Assembly: GCA_000482145.1 (NCBI GenBank)
Contig: AUXH01000020.1
Coordinates: 1 to 64,000, forward strand
DNA length: 64,000 nt
Direction: 5' to 3'
From: Strigomonas culicis
Lineage: Eukaryota > Euglenozoa > Kinetoplastea > Trypanosomatida > Trypanosomatidae
Part shown: one piece after another, positions 1 to 8,853 of the stretch
Position numbering within the stretch: the stretch's first letter is position 1
How the letters are laid out: the number at the start of each line of letters is the position of its first letter
Translations under genes and position numbers: made by a program
The notes under the pieces: generated by a model
Told to the model about the DNA's origin: nothing
The model's input: only the letters and a program-made list of their open reading frames with translations
Databases searched by the model: none

Positions 1-24
1 CAGACAAACAATAGTAGAAGGACG

Positions 25-60
<36 letters not shown>

Positions 61-552
61 CCATACATATAAGTGCCTTAGATTGCATCACGCGCATGAG
101 TACGTAGTTGCACTCAACGATTCCATTGATTGACAACATACGATATCAACACTACACAATCTTTCCACTGTTATTCAGTTTTTCAACGCACTTTTTCATT
201 TTTATAATTATCATTATTGTTGTTCATCTTATTCGCTTTGTCCTGTTTGATGAACTCCTATCCCATAGAGGCGTTCTTGGCGTGAAGACTGCCCTTCTTT
301 TGACTGTTCATGAAATACGTTCACATGCTAAAAGGAAGAGAAGAATGTCGCTAAAGCTACCATACATATGAAACAGAATAATAAGAAACAGTTTGACAAC
401 AAGACAAAAGTCACATATGTTCATTTTCACTTCGTTATTAATTTTTTTTATTCTATTCTACTTTTTTTTATTGATTGTTTTTTTTTGTTTATTATTAGTC
501 ATTCCCTCTTCAGTGCTATTACGAGTCACAGCTGCATGCGTCATCGGATGGC
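1..552. other. AT-rich non-coding flank (3' UTR side of first NEK gene)
   Basis: No supportable gene. It holds an (AT)n run at about 26-59 and T-rich stretches on the plus strand at about 180-240 and 425-500. Given minus-strand transcription this is the 3' UTR of the kinase gene ending at 553 plus spacer towards the next gene outside the window. Short plus-strand open frames here are low-complexity and have no recognisable features. Confidence 0.7.
26..59. repeat. (AT)n dinucleotide repeat
   Basis: About 16 AT units at the left end of the window, in spacer sequence. Confidence 0.9.
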
Positions 553-2076
553 TCACTTGCCCTTCGACGCTGCCATCGCCTTGGCGTCTTCCTCGTCACC
601 GAGGCCGAGAACGTACTGGATCTTGTCCATCCACTCATCACGCTCCGCATCACTGCGGGCCTGGAAGGAGAGTCGCTTGCCGGTCTTGAAGGCGACGGCG
701 AACACGTGCGGTGCGTTCGAGCCTGTGTATTTGCTGGGCACGGGGAAGACGTCCTCCAGCTCCCCAAAGGGCGTCGCGATGCACTGCTGCTCCATCGTGT
801 CCTTGGACACCGCCAGCACGAGATCTAAGCTCTTGAACTTGGGGTTCACGTTGTTCTCTAGCGTCTGCCCCTCCGCCAGCTCCGCCCTAATGCACAGGTA
901 GCGTCGCTTCCACGTCAACTCGCTACTCTGCTTGCGCACGGTGCCCTCGTGGACGGTGAGGCCGCCAATCGTGGTGCTGAGCGGGACCGCACTTTCTAAA
1001 AACGTGGTGGACGCCGCCACCGCGCTAGCGGAGCTCTCCTCCATCCGCTTCACCGCCGCGCGGTGCTCCTGCGAGAGCAACAGCTTGGTCTCCTGGATCT
1101 GGTCCGTGATGCTCTTGCGCAGGCCGCCCTCGAAGGACGGCTGCGACTGCACAATCTCGAGCAGCCCCGACATGAAGAGGCGGCAAATCGGCGTGTTCAG
1201 CACACGGCTGCTGGAAGGCCGCTGCGCCGGGTCGCCCGCTAAGAGGGAGGAGACCAGCTCGTTCATCTCGGGGCTCGTGCCGGGCGGCAGCGGGTCGTAG
1301 CGGCCGGCCAGCGTCTTCTGCATGACCTCGTTCATGTTGGCGCCGTCGAAGGGGCGCTTGAGCGTGAGCAGCTCGTAGAGCAGCACGCCGAGCGAGAACA
1401 TGTCCGCCTTCTTGCTGTACGGGCGGCGGCGCCAGATCTCCGGCGCCACGTAGTAGGGCGTCCCGCAGAAGGTGCGGCCCACGTCGTCCGACACCGTCGC
1501 CGCGTACATGCGGCTGAACCCGAAGTCGCCCAGCTTCACCAGCCCGTTGCTGCACAGCAGGATGTTCGCGCTCTTGATGTCGCGGTGGATCATGTGGCGC
1601 GTGTGCACGTGGTGCACCGCCAGGACGACCTGAAGAAAGAGGAGACCGGCCTCGTGCTCGCGGAAGCGGCGCTCGCTCTGCGCCCGGGTGCGGATCTCCT
1701 GCCGCAGGTCGCCAGCGTTCGCGTAGTCGAGCACGAGCGCGATCATCTCCACGTTCTCCGGGTCCTTGGGGTCGCTCTTCGCCAGGTCCTCGTGGCACTT
1801 GAGGATGGAGAAGAAGTCGCAATTCAGCAGGCACGCGACCTCGGCCTGCGCGCGGTTGCGGTCCGCCTCGGACATGCCGCCCATGTCCACGCACTTGAGC
1901 GCGAAGTTCTCGCCGTCGGTCGTACGCTTGGCGCAGAGCACAGTGCCGGTCGCGCCCGAGCCTAGCACGCGGCTGATCCAGTACTTCTTGTTCTGCGAGC
2001 GCGCGGTCGCCTCGTCGCGCGCAAAGGTGTCGCTGAACGTCGCGCAGACCTTGTCGATCATAGCATCGCGGGACAT
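553..2076 (-). CDS. NEK-family Ser/Thr kinase with C-terminal PH domain, copy 1
   Basis: 507 aa from an ATG at 2076. The kinase domain spans about residues 33-305: glycine loop GSGATG (39-44), ATP lysine K61 in FALK, catalytic HRD (164-166), DFG (184-186) and APE (211-213), so all catalytic residues are present and activity is expected. HRDIKSANILL and the layout fit NEK/NIMA-related kinases. A PH-like domain follows at about 375-493, ending in the conserved helix with tryptophan (DEWMDKIQ). NEK kinases with a C-terminal PH domain are a known trypanosomatid group (T. brucei NRKA/NRKB and RDK2). Downstream targets cannot be read from sequence; a signalling or differentiation role is inference from the family. 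First of a tandem array; parts are nearly identical in nucleotides to the next copy, which indicates gene conversion. Confidence 0.93.
   Translation of the reverse strand: MSRDAMIDKVCATFSDTFARDEATARSQNKKYWISRVLGSGATGTVLCAKRTTDGENFALKCVDMGGMSEADRNRAQAEVACLLNCDFFSILKCHEDLAKSDPKDPENVEMIALVLDYANAGDLRQEIRTRAQSERRFREHEAGLLFLQVVLAVHHVHTRHMIHRDIKSANILLCSNGLVKLGDFGFSRMYAATVSDDVGRTFCGTPYYVAPEIWRRRPYSKKADMFSLGVLLYELLTLKRPFDGANMNEVMQKTLAGRYDPLPPGTSPEMNELVSSLLAGDPAQRPSSSRVLNTPICRLFMSGLLEIVQSQPSFEGGLRKSITDQIQETKLLLSQEHRAAVKRMEESSASAVAASTTFLESAVPLSTTIGGLTVHEGTVRKQSSELTWKRRYLCIRAELAEGQTLENNVNPKFKSLDLVLAVSKDTMEQQCIATPFGELEDVFPVPSKYTGSNAPHVFAVAFKTGKRLSFQARSDAERDEWMDKIQYVLGLGDEEDAKAMAASKGK
1340..1594 (-). repeat. 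255-nt block identical in three NEK copies (copy 1)
   Basis: This segment, from the catalytic-loop region (MIHRD) through the activation segment and APE to FDGA, matches 4433-4687 and 7106-7360 base for base by direct reading, synonymous positions included. Flanking sequence of the third copy diverges abruptly at both ends. Confidence 0.95.
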
Positions 2077-3678
2077 GGTGATGGTAAGAGTGTGATTATT
2101 TAGGGTTATTATCTTTTTTTTCGATATGTATATATATATATATATATATTGATCTTGTTGCTGGGGTTGTGGTATTGGCTGACTGTGTTTTTTTGGGAGA
2201 GAAGGTGTATTTAGTCAATAGATAGATAGATATGTGTATAAGACGGAAAAATACAGAACCTTTACAAAACAAAAAATATATTAAGAACAAAAATAAAATG
2301 ACGTGAGCAAGAAAAAAAAGAAAAGAATCCTTCTTTTTCTACTTTGAATGCGAATGCTGCGTGTACCAGGTAGGATCAAAGAAGACAAGAGAAAAGTGAT
2401 TGCGAGAAAGAGAGAGAAATAAGATGAAAGGGGAGAAAAAAAAGAAATTGTCACAGGAAACAGTAGATGCAGTGCAAATAACACATACGCAAAACACAAA
2501 ACAGACAATCCATAAAGAAAACACCAACAGTAGAAAACAGAGTATTTCTCGGGTGATGAAGATCATTTGAAGAGTTTACTTACACTTGTATTAGTGTAGA
2601 TGAGTGTTTATTTAATTAAACAGAAAAAAAAATTCAAAAAATAAATGTTCTACATGTAGAGTGCTTTGTTCTGTTCGTATCGTTCAACGAAGAATTCACA
2701 AAAAGAGTGTTTCCATATGCAATAAATGAAACTGAAGAAAGGTTAGCGTCTCATTTCGGGTGTGTCTTCACAACAATTAACGACTTTAGCTCTTACTCTT
2801 TTTCCTTTTCTTCAGGAGAGAAACAAATGCTGGAAAGGGGAACATTTCAATTACTATTTACATCGGCAATATGCGAAAAAAGAAAAAGAAAGAAATACAA
2901 GAACTATAAACAGGGTAACAACGTTATAAATGAATGTATATTCATGAATAAGTAATATGTAAAAAAAAAAAACAGTCAGCACATAACAGAATGCTGAGAG
3001 AAACAACAAACGTATGCCACCAAGCCACGAAATCGGAAGCCACGAAAAACAAAACGCGCGCCGGAGAGAGGAACAAAGGAAATAAGCTGGAAGACAAGCG
3101 AAAAAAGAAAAACGTTTGTTTCTAAAGTATAATGCATTACTCCTCCATTAACACACAATCTTTCTCAGAGGGGAAGGACAATAGTTTTTGGCGAAATACA
3201 TACAGTGTGTTCTCACGTTTTTCCTCCCCCAACAGCGTGTAACTACACATCTATTTCATGCGTCACAACGTATAAATACAAGCTAAACAGTGCACAAAAA
3301 TAAACAGTAACAATAATTAAAAAGTACATATTGTATATATAGAAGTGTAATAATACAAAAAGATTGAGTTGTATCACCAGAGGAAGCGGGCACTTCGGGG
3401 TACTACTACACTACTTTTAGTCTTGTGGTATGTCTCCTTCATTCTCCTCTTCTGATAGCTCACATCCTTTTTTTTTTCGTCTTGTTCCTCTCTCCTTTAC
3501 AGTGTTAAGCGACATGATTGGTTTCATTGTCTTGTCCCTTTTTCGTGTTGCTTAGGTTTTCATCTTTTTTGTAAGTGTTTTTTTTTTTTCTCCTTATTCC
3601 TACTATTATTCTCATCGGATTAATTCACTTCCCAATATGCCACACGTCTCTCCACATTTTCTTACCGAGGTTGCTCCC
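2077..3678. other. AT-rich intergenic region between NEK copies 1 and 2
   Basis: About 1.6 kb without a supportable gene. It contains a (TA)n run at about 2126-2149, purine-rich plus-strand stretches at about 2285-2460 (pyrimidine-rich on the transcribed sense, suitable for the trans-splice signal of copy 1), and T-runs near 3469-3477 and 3580-3591. The low-coordinate part should be the 5' UTR of copy 1 and the high-coordinate part the 3' UTR of copy 2. Confidence 0.7.
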
Positions 3679-5175
3679 TTATTCCTCATCACCAATGCCC
3701 AGGACCTCCTGGATCTTCTCCATCCACTCTTCGCATTCGGGCTCACCGCGGGCCTGGAAGAGCAGTCGCTTGCCGGTCTTGAAGGCGACGGCGAACACGT
3801 GCGGTGCGTTCGAGCCTGTGTATTTGCTGGGCACGGGGAAGACGTCCTCCAGCTCCCCAAAGGGCGTCGCGATGCACTGCTGCTCCATCGTGTCCTTGGA
3901 CACCGCCAGCACGAGATCTAAGCTCTTGAACTTGGGGTTCACGTTGTTCTCCAGCGTCTGCCCCTCCGCCAGCTCCGCCCTAATGCACAGGTAGCGCCGC
4001 TTCCACACCATGCCACTGCTCTGCTTCTTCACGATGCCCTCGTAGACGGTGAGGCCGCCAATGTTGCTATTCAGCGGCGTGGCGCCCGCCAAGATGGTCG
4101 TCGAGGCGGCGGCGCCGGCGCGAGAGTCCTCCATCGGGTTCACGGCCGCCTTCTTAATCTCATTCTTCAACATGTGCTTGGTCACCTGGATCTGGTCCGT
4201 GATGGTGGTGCGCAGCTTCCCCTGGAAGGCCGGCTGCGACTGCACAATCTCGAGCAGCCCCGACATGAAGAGCTTGCAGATGGCGGTGTTCAGGAGCTTG
4301 CTGCTGGACGGCCGCTGGCGTGGGTCGCCCGCTAAGAGGGAGGAGACCATTTCCTTCATTTCGGGACTGATCTTGCTGGGCAGCGGGTCGTAGCGGCCGG
4401 CCAGCGTCTTCTGCATGACCTCGTTCATGTTGGCGCCGTCGAAGGGGCGCTTGAGCGTGAGCAGCTCGTAGAGCAGCACGCCGAGCGAGAACATGTCCGC
4501 CTTCTTGCTGTACGGGCGGCGGCGCCAGATCTCCGGCGCCACGTAGTAGGGCGTCCCGCAGAAGGTGCGGCCCACGTCGTCCGACACCGTCGCCGCGTAC
4601 ATGCGGCTGAACCCGAAGTCGCCCAGCTTCACCAGCCCGTTGCTGCACAGCAGGATGTTCGCGCTCTTGATGTCGCGGTGGATCATGTGGCGCGTGTGCA
4701 CGTGGTGCACCGCCAGCAGCACCTGCAGGAAGAGCATGCCGGCCTCGTGCTCCTCGAACAGGCGACCGCTCTTCGCGCGGCTCTTGATCTCCTGCCGCAG
4801 GTCGCCGGCGTTCGCGTAGTCGAGCACGAGCGCGATCATCTGGATGTTCTCCGCATTCTCCTGGTCGTTCTTCGCCAGGTCCTCGTGGCACTTGAGGATG
4901 GAGAAGAAGTCGCACTTGAGCAGGCACGCGACCTCGGCCTGCGCACGGTTGCGGTCCGCCTCGGACATGCCGCCCATGTCGACGCACTTCACTGCGAAGG
5001 CCTCGCTGTCGGAGACGCGCTTGGCGCAGAGCACAGTGCCGGTCGCGCCCGAGCCTAGCACGCGGCTGATCCAGTACTTCTTGTTCTGCGAGCGCGCGGT
5101 CGCCTCGTCGCGCGCAAAGGTGTCGCTGAAGTTGCGGCACACCCGCTGGATCATTGCATCACTAGAGGAGCTCAT
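3679..5175 (-). CDS. NEK-family Ser/Thr kinase with C-terminal PH domain, copy 2
   Basis: 498 aa from the ATG at 5175. The open frame extends 16 codons further to 5223, but the MSSSSDAM start aligns with the starts of copies 1 and 3 and is preferred. Glycine loop GSGATG, HRDIKSANILL, DFGFSRM, GTPYYVAPE and the C-terminal PH domain are all intact. Most of the kinase domain is the same protein sequence as copy 1. A 188-nt stretch of the PH region (about 3764-3951) is also identical to copy 1 nucleotides 671-858. The kinase-PH linker (after the KLFMSGLLEIVQ segment) and the N-terminal lobe around EAFAVK differ, so the copies are not a simple recent duplication. It ends soon after LGIGDEE, without the extra tail of copy 1. 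Confidence 0.93.
   Translation of the reverse strand: MSSSSDAMIQRVCRNFSDTFARDEATARSQNKKYWISRVLGSGATGTVLCAKRVSDSEAFAVKCVDMGGMSEADRNRAQAEVACLLKCDFFSILKCHEDLAKNDQENAENIQMIALVLDYANAGDLRQEIKSRAKSGRLFEEHEAGMLFLQVLLAVHHVHTRHMIHRDIKSANILLCSNGLVKLGDFGFSRMYAATVSDDVGRTFCGTPYYVAPEIWRRRPYSKKADMFSLGVLLYELLTLKRPFDGANMNEVMQKTLAGRYDPLPSKISPEMKEMVSSLLAGDPRQRPSSSKLLNTAICKLFMSGLLEIVQSQPAFQGKLRTTITDQIQVTKHMLKNEIKKAAVNPMEDSRAGAAASTTILAGATPLNSNIGGLTVYEGIVKKQSSGMVWKRRYLCIRAELAEGQTLENNVNPKFKSLDLVLAVSKDTMEQQCIATPFGELEDVFPVPSKYTGSNAPHVFAVAFKTGKRLLFQARGEPECEEWMEKIQEVLGIGDEE
4433..4687 (-). repeat. 255-nt block identical in three NEK copies (copy 2)
   Basis: Same block as 1340-1594 and 7106-7360, read base for base. Between copies 1 and 2 the similarity continues beyond both ends of the block. 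Confidence 0.95.
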
Positions 5176-6384
5176 GTTTGTGTGGAGTCCTGCCTGGTGT
5201 ATCGGCAAAGAGTCGGTTGGCACGTATGCAGTGTCTTTTTTGTTGTTGTCGTTTTTGTATACGGGGCCTTTTCGCGTTAGTTGCTCGTTTGTATAGATGG
5301 TGACTTCTTTTTTTTTTTTAAGAGGAACACCTGCAACTGTAATAGAAGAAGACGAGGAAAGATATAAGATTGGTGGATAAAAGCTAATTAATACTCAAAA
5401 ATAGTATTTTCTTATTGTATTCTTACAGAAAGAAGGAAATAGAAAAAGGAAAAGGAGAAATGGGAGCATTACTTCAGTTGTCTTCTTGTAGATATTGATT
5501 AAAAGGTCCGAAAGGTATGTTTGACACACGTGCAGCAGGAAAGATCGAACAGACGGCGATCTTCTAATACATCAATAATGTATTATATTTTTTTTAAAAG
5601 CTGCATCGAGGATGCGGTATCTTTACAAGAAAGCCTTATTTGGGGCTTATTTTCTTATTGTTTGCTGTATAAATGTATGAGTGTATATATGTGTATATGT
5701 AATTAGTGAGTTTTATTTGGTTTCCTTTTATTTTTGATGTTCTCGCGCTACCTCCTTCTGTGGTTCCTTGATTCTTGCGTAGCTACTTTCATTCCTTTCT
5801 TCTGCGCGTGTAGAAGAATGAAGGAACACCAATAATAAGTAAAATTTAGTGACAACTACAACGAGAATCATTACATGTTTTATTCTTACTTTGAATGTGT
5901 GTATAACCGCATATACAGTAGGATACAACGGCAAAAAAAAAAAGCACATCAACGGGTGTAAATGAACGAAAAAAAAAATGAACATAGACGTGATTTTGTT
6001 TTTTCAAAGTTGTTTGTACAACGGACACGCTACGAGAATACACTAGAACAAAAAGGGATCGTTTTTGTTTGAAAAAAGTGTGAACTAAATATAAAAAAAA
6101 AAGGATATAATCGCACGAAAACAGAGAGAAGGTTGAACGGGTTAAAAAAAAAAGGAATGTTACACCACGAATAGCTCGTAAATACAAGTTTGCACCCACA
6201 ATACTACACATGCATACAGATATACATATGTATCTACTGCTGGTAGATGATCCACTTTTTTCTTTTTTCGTCAAACTTATCATTATACGAAGGCATCATA
6301 GTTTCTTTCTGTTTCTCCTCCTTTTTTCTTTTGCGGTTGATGTGACTTTATTCCTACGCAGATAGTCTGAGTGGAATGGCGGTT
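5176..6384. other. AT-rich intergenic region between NEK copies 2 and 3
   Basis: About 1.2 kb with no supportable gene. Contains a T-run at about 5308-5319, several A-runs near 5931-5943, 5968-5978 and 6094-6103, and an A/G-rich plus-strand stretch at 5340-5470 (pyrimidine-rich on the minus strand), which could serve as splice signal for copy 2. No overall similarity to the other NEK spacers was noticed by eye. Confidence 0.65.
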
Positions 6385-7848
6385 TTACTCCTCCTCGCCA
6401 ATCCCGAGATACACCTGAATGACATGCATCCATTCATCTCGGGAGGCCTCCGTGTCGGTGTCGAACAAAATCCTCTTACCCGACTTGAATGCAACGACAA
6501 ACGCAAACGCCGCGTTAGATCCAGTGTATTTACTAATCACGGGAAACACATCTTCGAGATCGGCAAACGGGACCGCGACGCACTGCTGATCCAGGCTCTC
6601 GCGCGACACCGCCTGCAGCAGGTCCAGCGTGCCAAACTCGTTCACGCCGTTCGGCGCCACCACCTCGCCGTAGATGCACACAAAGCGCTGCTTCCACTCC
6701 AGATCGCTGCCCTGCTTCTTGAGCATGCCACTGTAGAGGAGGTAGCCCGGCGCGGAGGAGTCCGGCAGCCGCAGCGTCGGCGCCGCCTTCATGACGTCCT
6801 CGATGGGCAGCACCGAGCGGCGCCGCTCCTTCTGCAGCTCCTCCTTCGTCCCGCGCAGCTGGTTCGTGATGGCGACGATCTGGTCCTTGGAGAAGTCGGC
6901 CTCCGTGCCGTTCTGCACAATCTCCTGCACGACGGACAGATAGAGCTTGCAGATGGGTGTGTTGAGGAGCTTCTTGCTGGACGGCCGCTTCTTGGGCTCG
7001 CTGTTGAGGAGGGCCGCGACCAGGCTCTGCATGTCCTCACTGACGGAGCGGGGCAGCGGCTCGTACTTGCCGGCCACGGTGTTGCGCATCACCTCCTCCA
7101 CCGTCGCGCCGTCGAAGGGGCGCTTGAGCGTGAGCAGCTCGTAGAGCAGCACGCCGAGCGAGAACATGTCCGCCTTCTTGCTGTACGGGCGGCGGCGCCA
7201 GATCTCCGGCGCCACGTAGTAGGGCGTCCCGCAGAAGGTGCGGCCCACGTCGTCCGACACCGTCGCCGCGTACATGCGGCTGAACCCGAAGTCGCCCAGC
7301 TTCACCAGCCCGTTGCTGCACAGCAGGATGTTCGCGCTCTTGATGTCGCGGTGGATCATGCGCTTGGAGTGCACGTGGTGGATGGCTAGCAGAATCTGAA
7401 TGAAGAGGAGACCGGCCTCGTGCTCCGCGAAGGGGCGCGCCGTGCGGCTGCGGTTGCGGATCTCCTTACGCAGGTCGCCGGCGTTCGCGTAGTCGAGCAC
7501 GAGCGCGATGACCAGCACATTCTCCGGGTTCTTGGGGTCCTTCAGGACAAAGTCCTCGTAGCACTTGATGATGGCAAAGTGGTCGCAGTTGAGCAGGCAG
7601 CAGACCTCCCCCGTCGCGCGCATGCGGTCCTCCGGCGTGAGGCACTCGACGTCCATCACCTTGATCGCGAAGGGCTTCTCGTCCTTCACACGACGCGCGT
7701 AGATGACGGTGCCGGACGTCCCGGAGCCCAGCACCGCGTCGAGGTAGTACTTCACGGTGGGGCTGTTTTGGGGATCCCCCTTTACGCCGAACGCTTGCGG
7801 AAAGGACTTGCACACCTTGTGGATCATCACTTCGCTAGAGGACGACAT
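6385..7848 (-). CDS. NEK-family Ser/Thr kinase with C-terminal PH domain, copy 3
   Basis: 487 aa from the ATG at 7848. Glycine loop GSGTSG (41-46), lysine K63 in FAIK, HRD (166-168), DFG and APE are all present. The PH domain follows a shorter linker and ends at ASRDEWMHVIQ and YLGIGEEE. Outside the catalytic core it is clearly diverged from copies 1 and 2 (for example the N-terminal segment with GVKGDPQNSPTVKYY, and GEVVAPNGVNEF in the PH domain), yet the 255 nt at 7106-7360 are identical to both. Same predicted activity as copies 1 and 2. The diverged PH and linker suggest a different ligand or location, which is inference. Confidence 0.93.
   Translation of the reverse strand: MSSSSEVMIHKVCKSFPQAFGVKGDPQNSPTVKYYLDAVLGSGTSGTVIYARRVKDEKPFAIKVMDVECLTPEDRMRATGEVCCLLNCDHFAIIKCYEDFVLKDPKNPENVLVIALVLDYANAGDLRKEIRNRSRTARPFAEHEAGLLFIQILLAIHHVHSKRMIHRDIKSANILLCSNGLVKLGDFGFSRMYAATVSDDVGRTFCGTPYYVAPEIWRRRPYSKKADMFSLGVLLYELLTLKRPFDGATVEEVMRNTVAGKYEPLPRSVSEDMQSLVAALLNSEPKKRPSSKKLLNTPICKLYLSVVQEIVQNGTEADFSKDQIVAITNQLRGTKEELQKERRRSVLPIEDVMKAAPTLRLPDSSAPGYLLYSGMLKKQGSDLEWKQRFVCIYGEVVAPNGVNEFGTLDLLQAVSRESLDQQCVAVPFADLEDVFPVISKYTGSNAAFAFVVAFKSGKRILFDTDTEASRDEWMHVIQVYLGIGEEE
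7106..7360 (-). repeat. 255-nt block identical in three NEK copies (copy 3)
   Basis: Same block as in copies 1 and 2. Here similarity drops sharply at both ends: upstream in the gene the codons after HHVH differ, and downstream ATVEEVMRN replaces ANMNEVMQK. The edges therefore look like a conversion tract. Confidence 0.95.
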
Positions 7849-8853
7849 TTCCTACTATAATTACTTCCTTGGCGTTTTGCTATTTCTACACGTGTGTAGC
7901 AAGTATTCACAGGTATAAGCGAGAAAAAAAAACTCAAAAAAAAAGCAAGTGTATAAAACCAAGGAAAAATTATTTTTGCTTTAGTAATGCCAAATTTAAG
8001 TTAGCGAAACAAAAAACAAGAGTAAACAAAGTACAAGACGGAATAAATACTACACAATGGCGCAGAAGCAACGGACGAAGAAACGAAAGAGGTAAGGAGA
8101 GTAGAAAAAAAAAAAGTGGTACATGGATACAAGTGCAGAGATAGGAGAACATAAAACAGAAGAGGCTATTCCCTACACCCTGTTGCTGCACCAAAAAACT
8201 GCGTGGAGAATGATTCGATACTATTCTTGTCGATTGTTTACAGTCTACATACACAGTACACCATACACATCAAAATGAACAAAAGGACAGAAAAAAAAAA
8301 AAAGAAACAAATAGCGTAATTGTATTATGTACATCGCAACTAATTCATGGAAAGAAGCAAGAGGAAAAAAAAAATTAGTGCTCTGCTTATGGGACGGAAT
8401 ACCGAAGAAACAATGAAAAATAAAGTGGTTTGTACACACATATATGGCGTGTACCTATATTGTTACATACTTGAGTCAACAAGAAAAAAGTAAAAAAAAA
8501 ACAGAAACAACAAAGAATTGATCAATTGAACAACAACGAATAACTATCGTGCAGCAAAGAGAAAAACAAAATGATCAAAGTAAATATACAAATATATAAG
8601 CATATATGTATATATACGTGTATATTTAAACACAAAAATGAGTGCACAAAGCAATGAAAAAGAGAAGGAATATATAAACGAATAAATAAAAAGTAATGAA
8701 AACACCAACATAATAAAGAATATCGTACAGTGTAAGTATGTAGGGTGCCTTTTTGGCACGTGCCCACATGTTTATATGTGATGCATCAGAATATATATAT
8801 ATATATATAAATGTATACAGTTACACTTCTCAAAACCTAAGAATAGCTTCTCG
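7849..8853. other. AT-rich intergenic region
   Basis: About 1 kb with no supportable gene. Plus-strand A-runs near 7927-7945, 8105-8116, 8290-8303 and 8365-8375, and an (AT)n run at about 8791-8809 next to the stop of the following kinase. Probable 5' UTR of copy 3 and 3' UTR of the large NEK gene. Confidence 0.65.

Noticed and set aside
108..371. Plus-strand 87-codon open frame at the left end
   Set aside because: Low-complexity, AT-rich codons, opposite orientation to all genes, no motif.
2092..2107. TTTAGGGTTA-like sequence reminiscent of the telomere repeat
   Set aside because: Single partial unit in AT-rich spacer; not a telomeric array.
2707..2955. Plus-strand 82-codon open frame between NEK copies
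   Set aside because: AT-rich codon use unlike all genes here; no similarity recognised; within UTR/spacer sequence.
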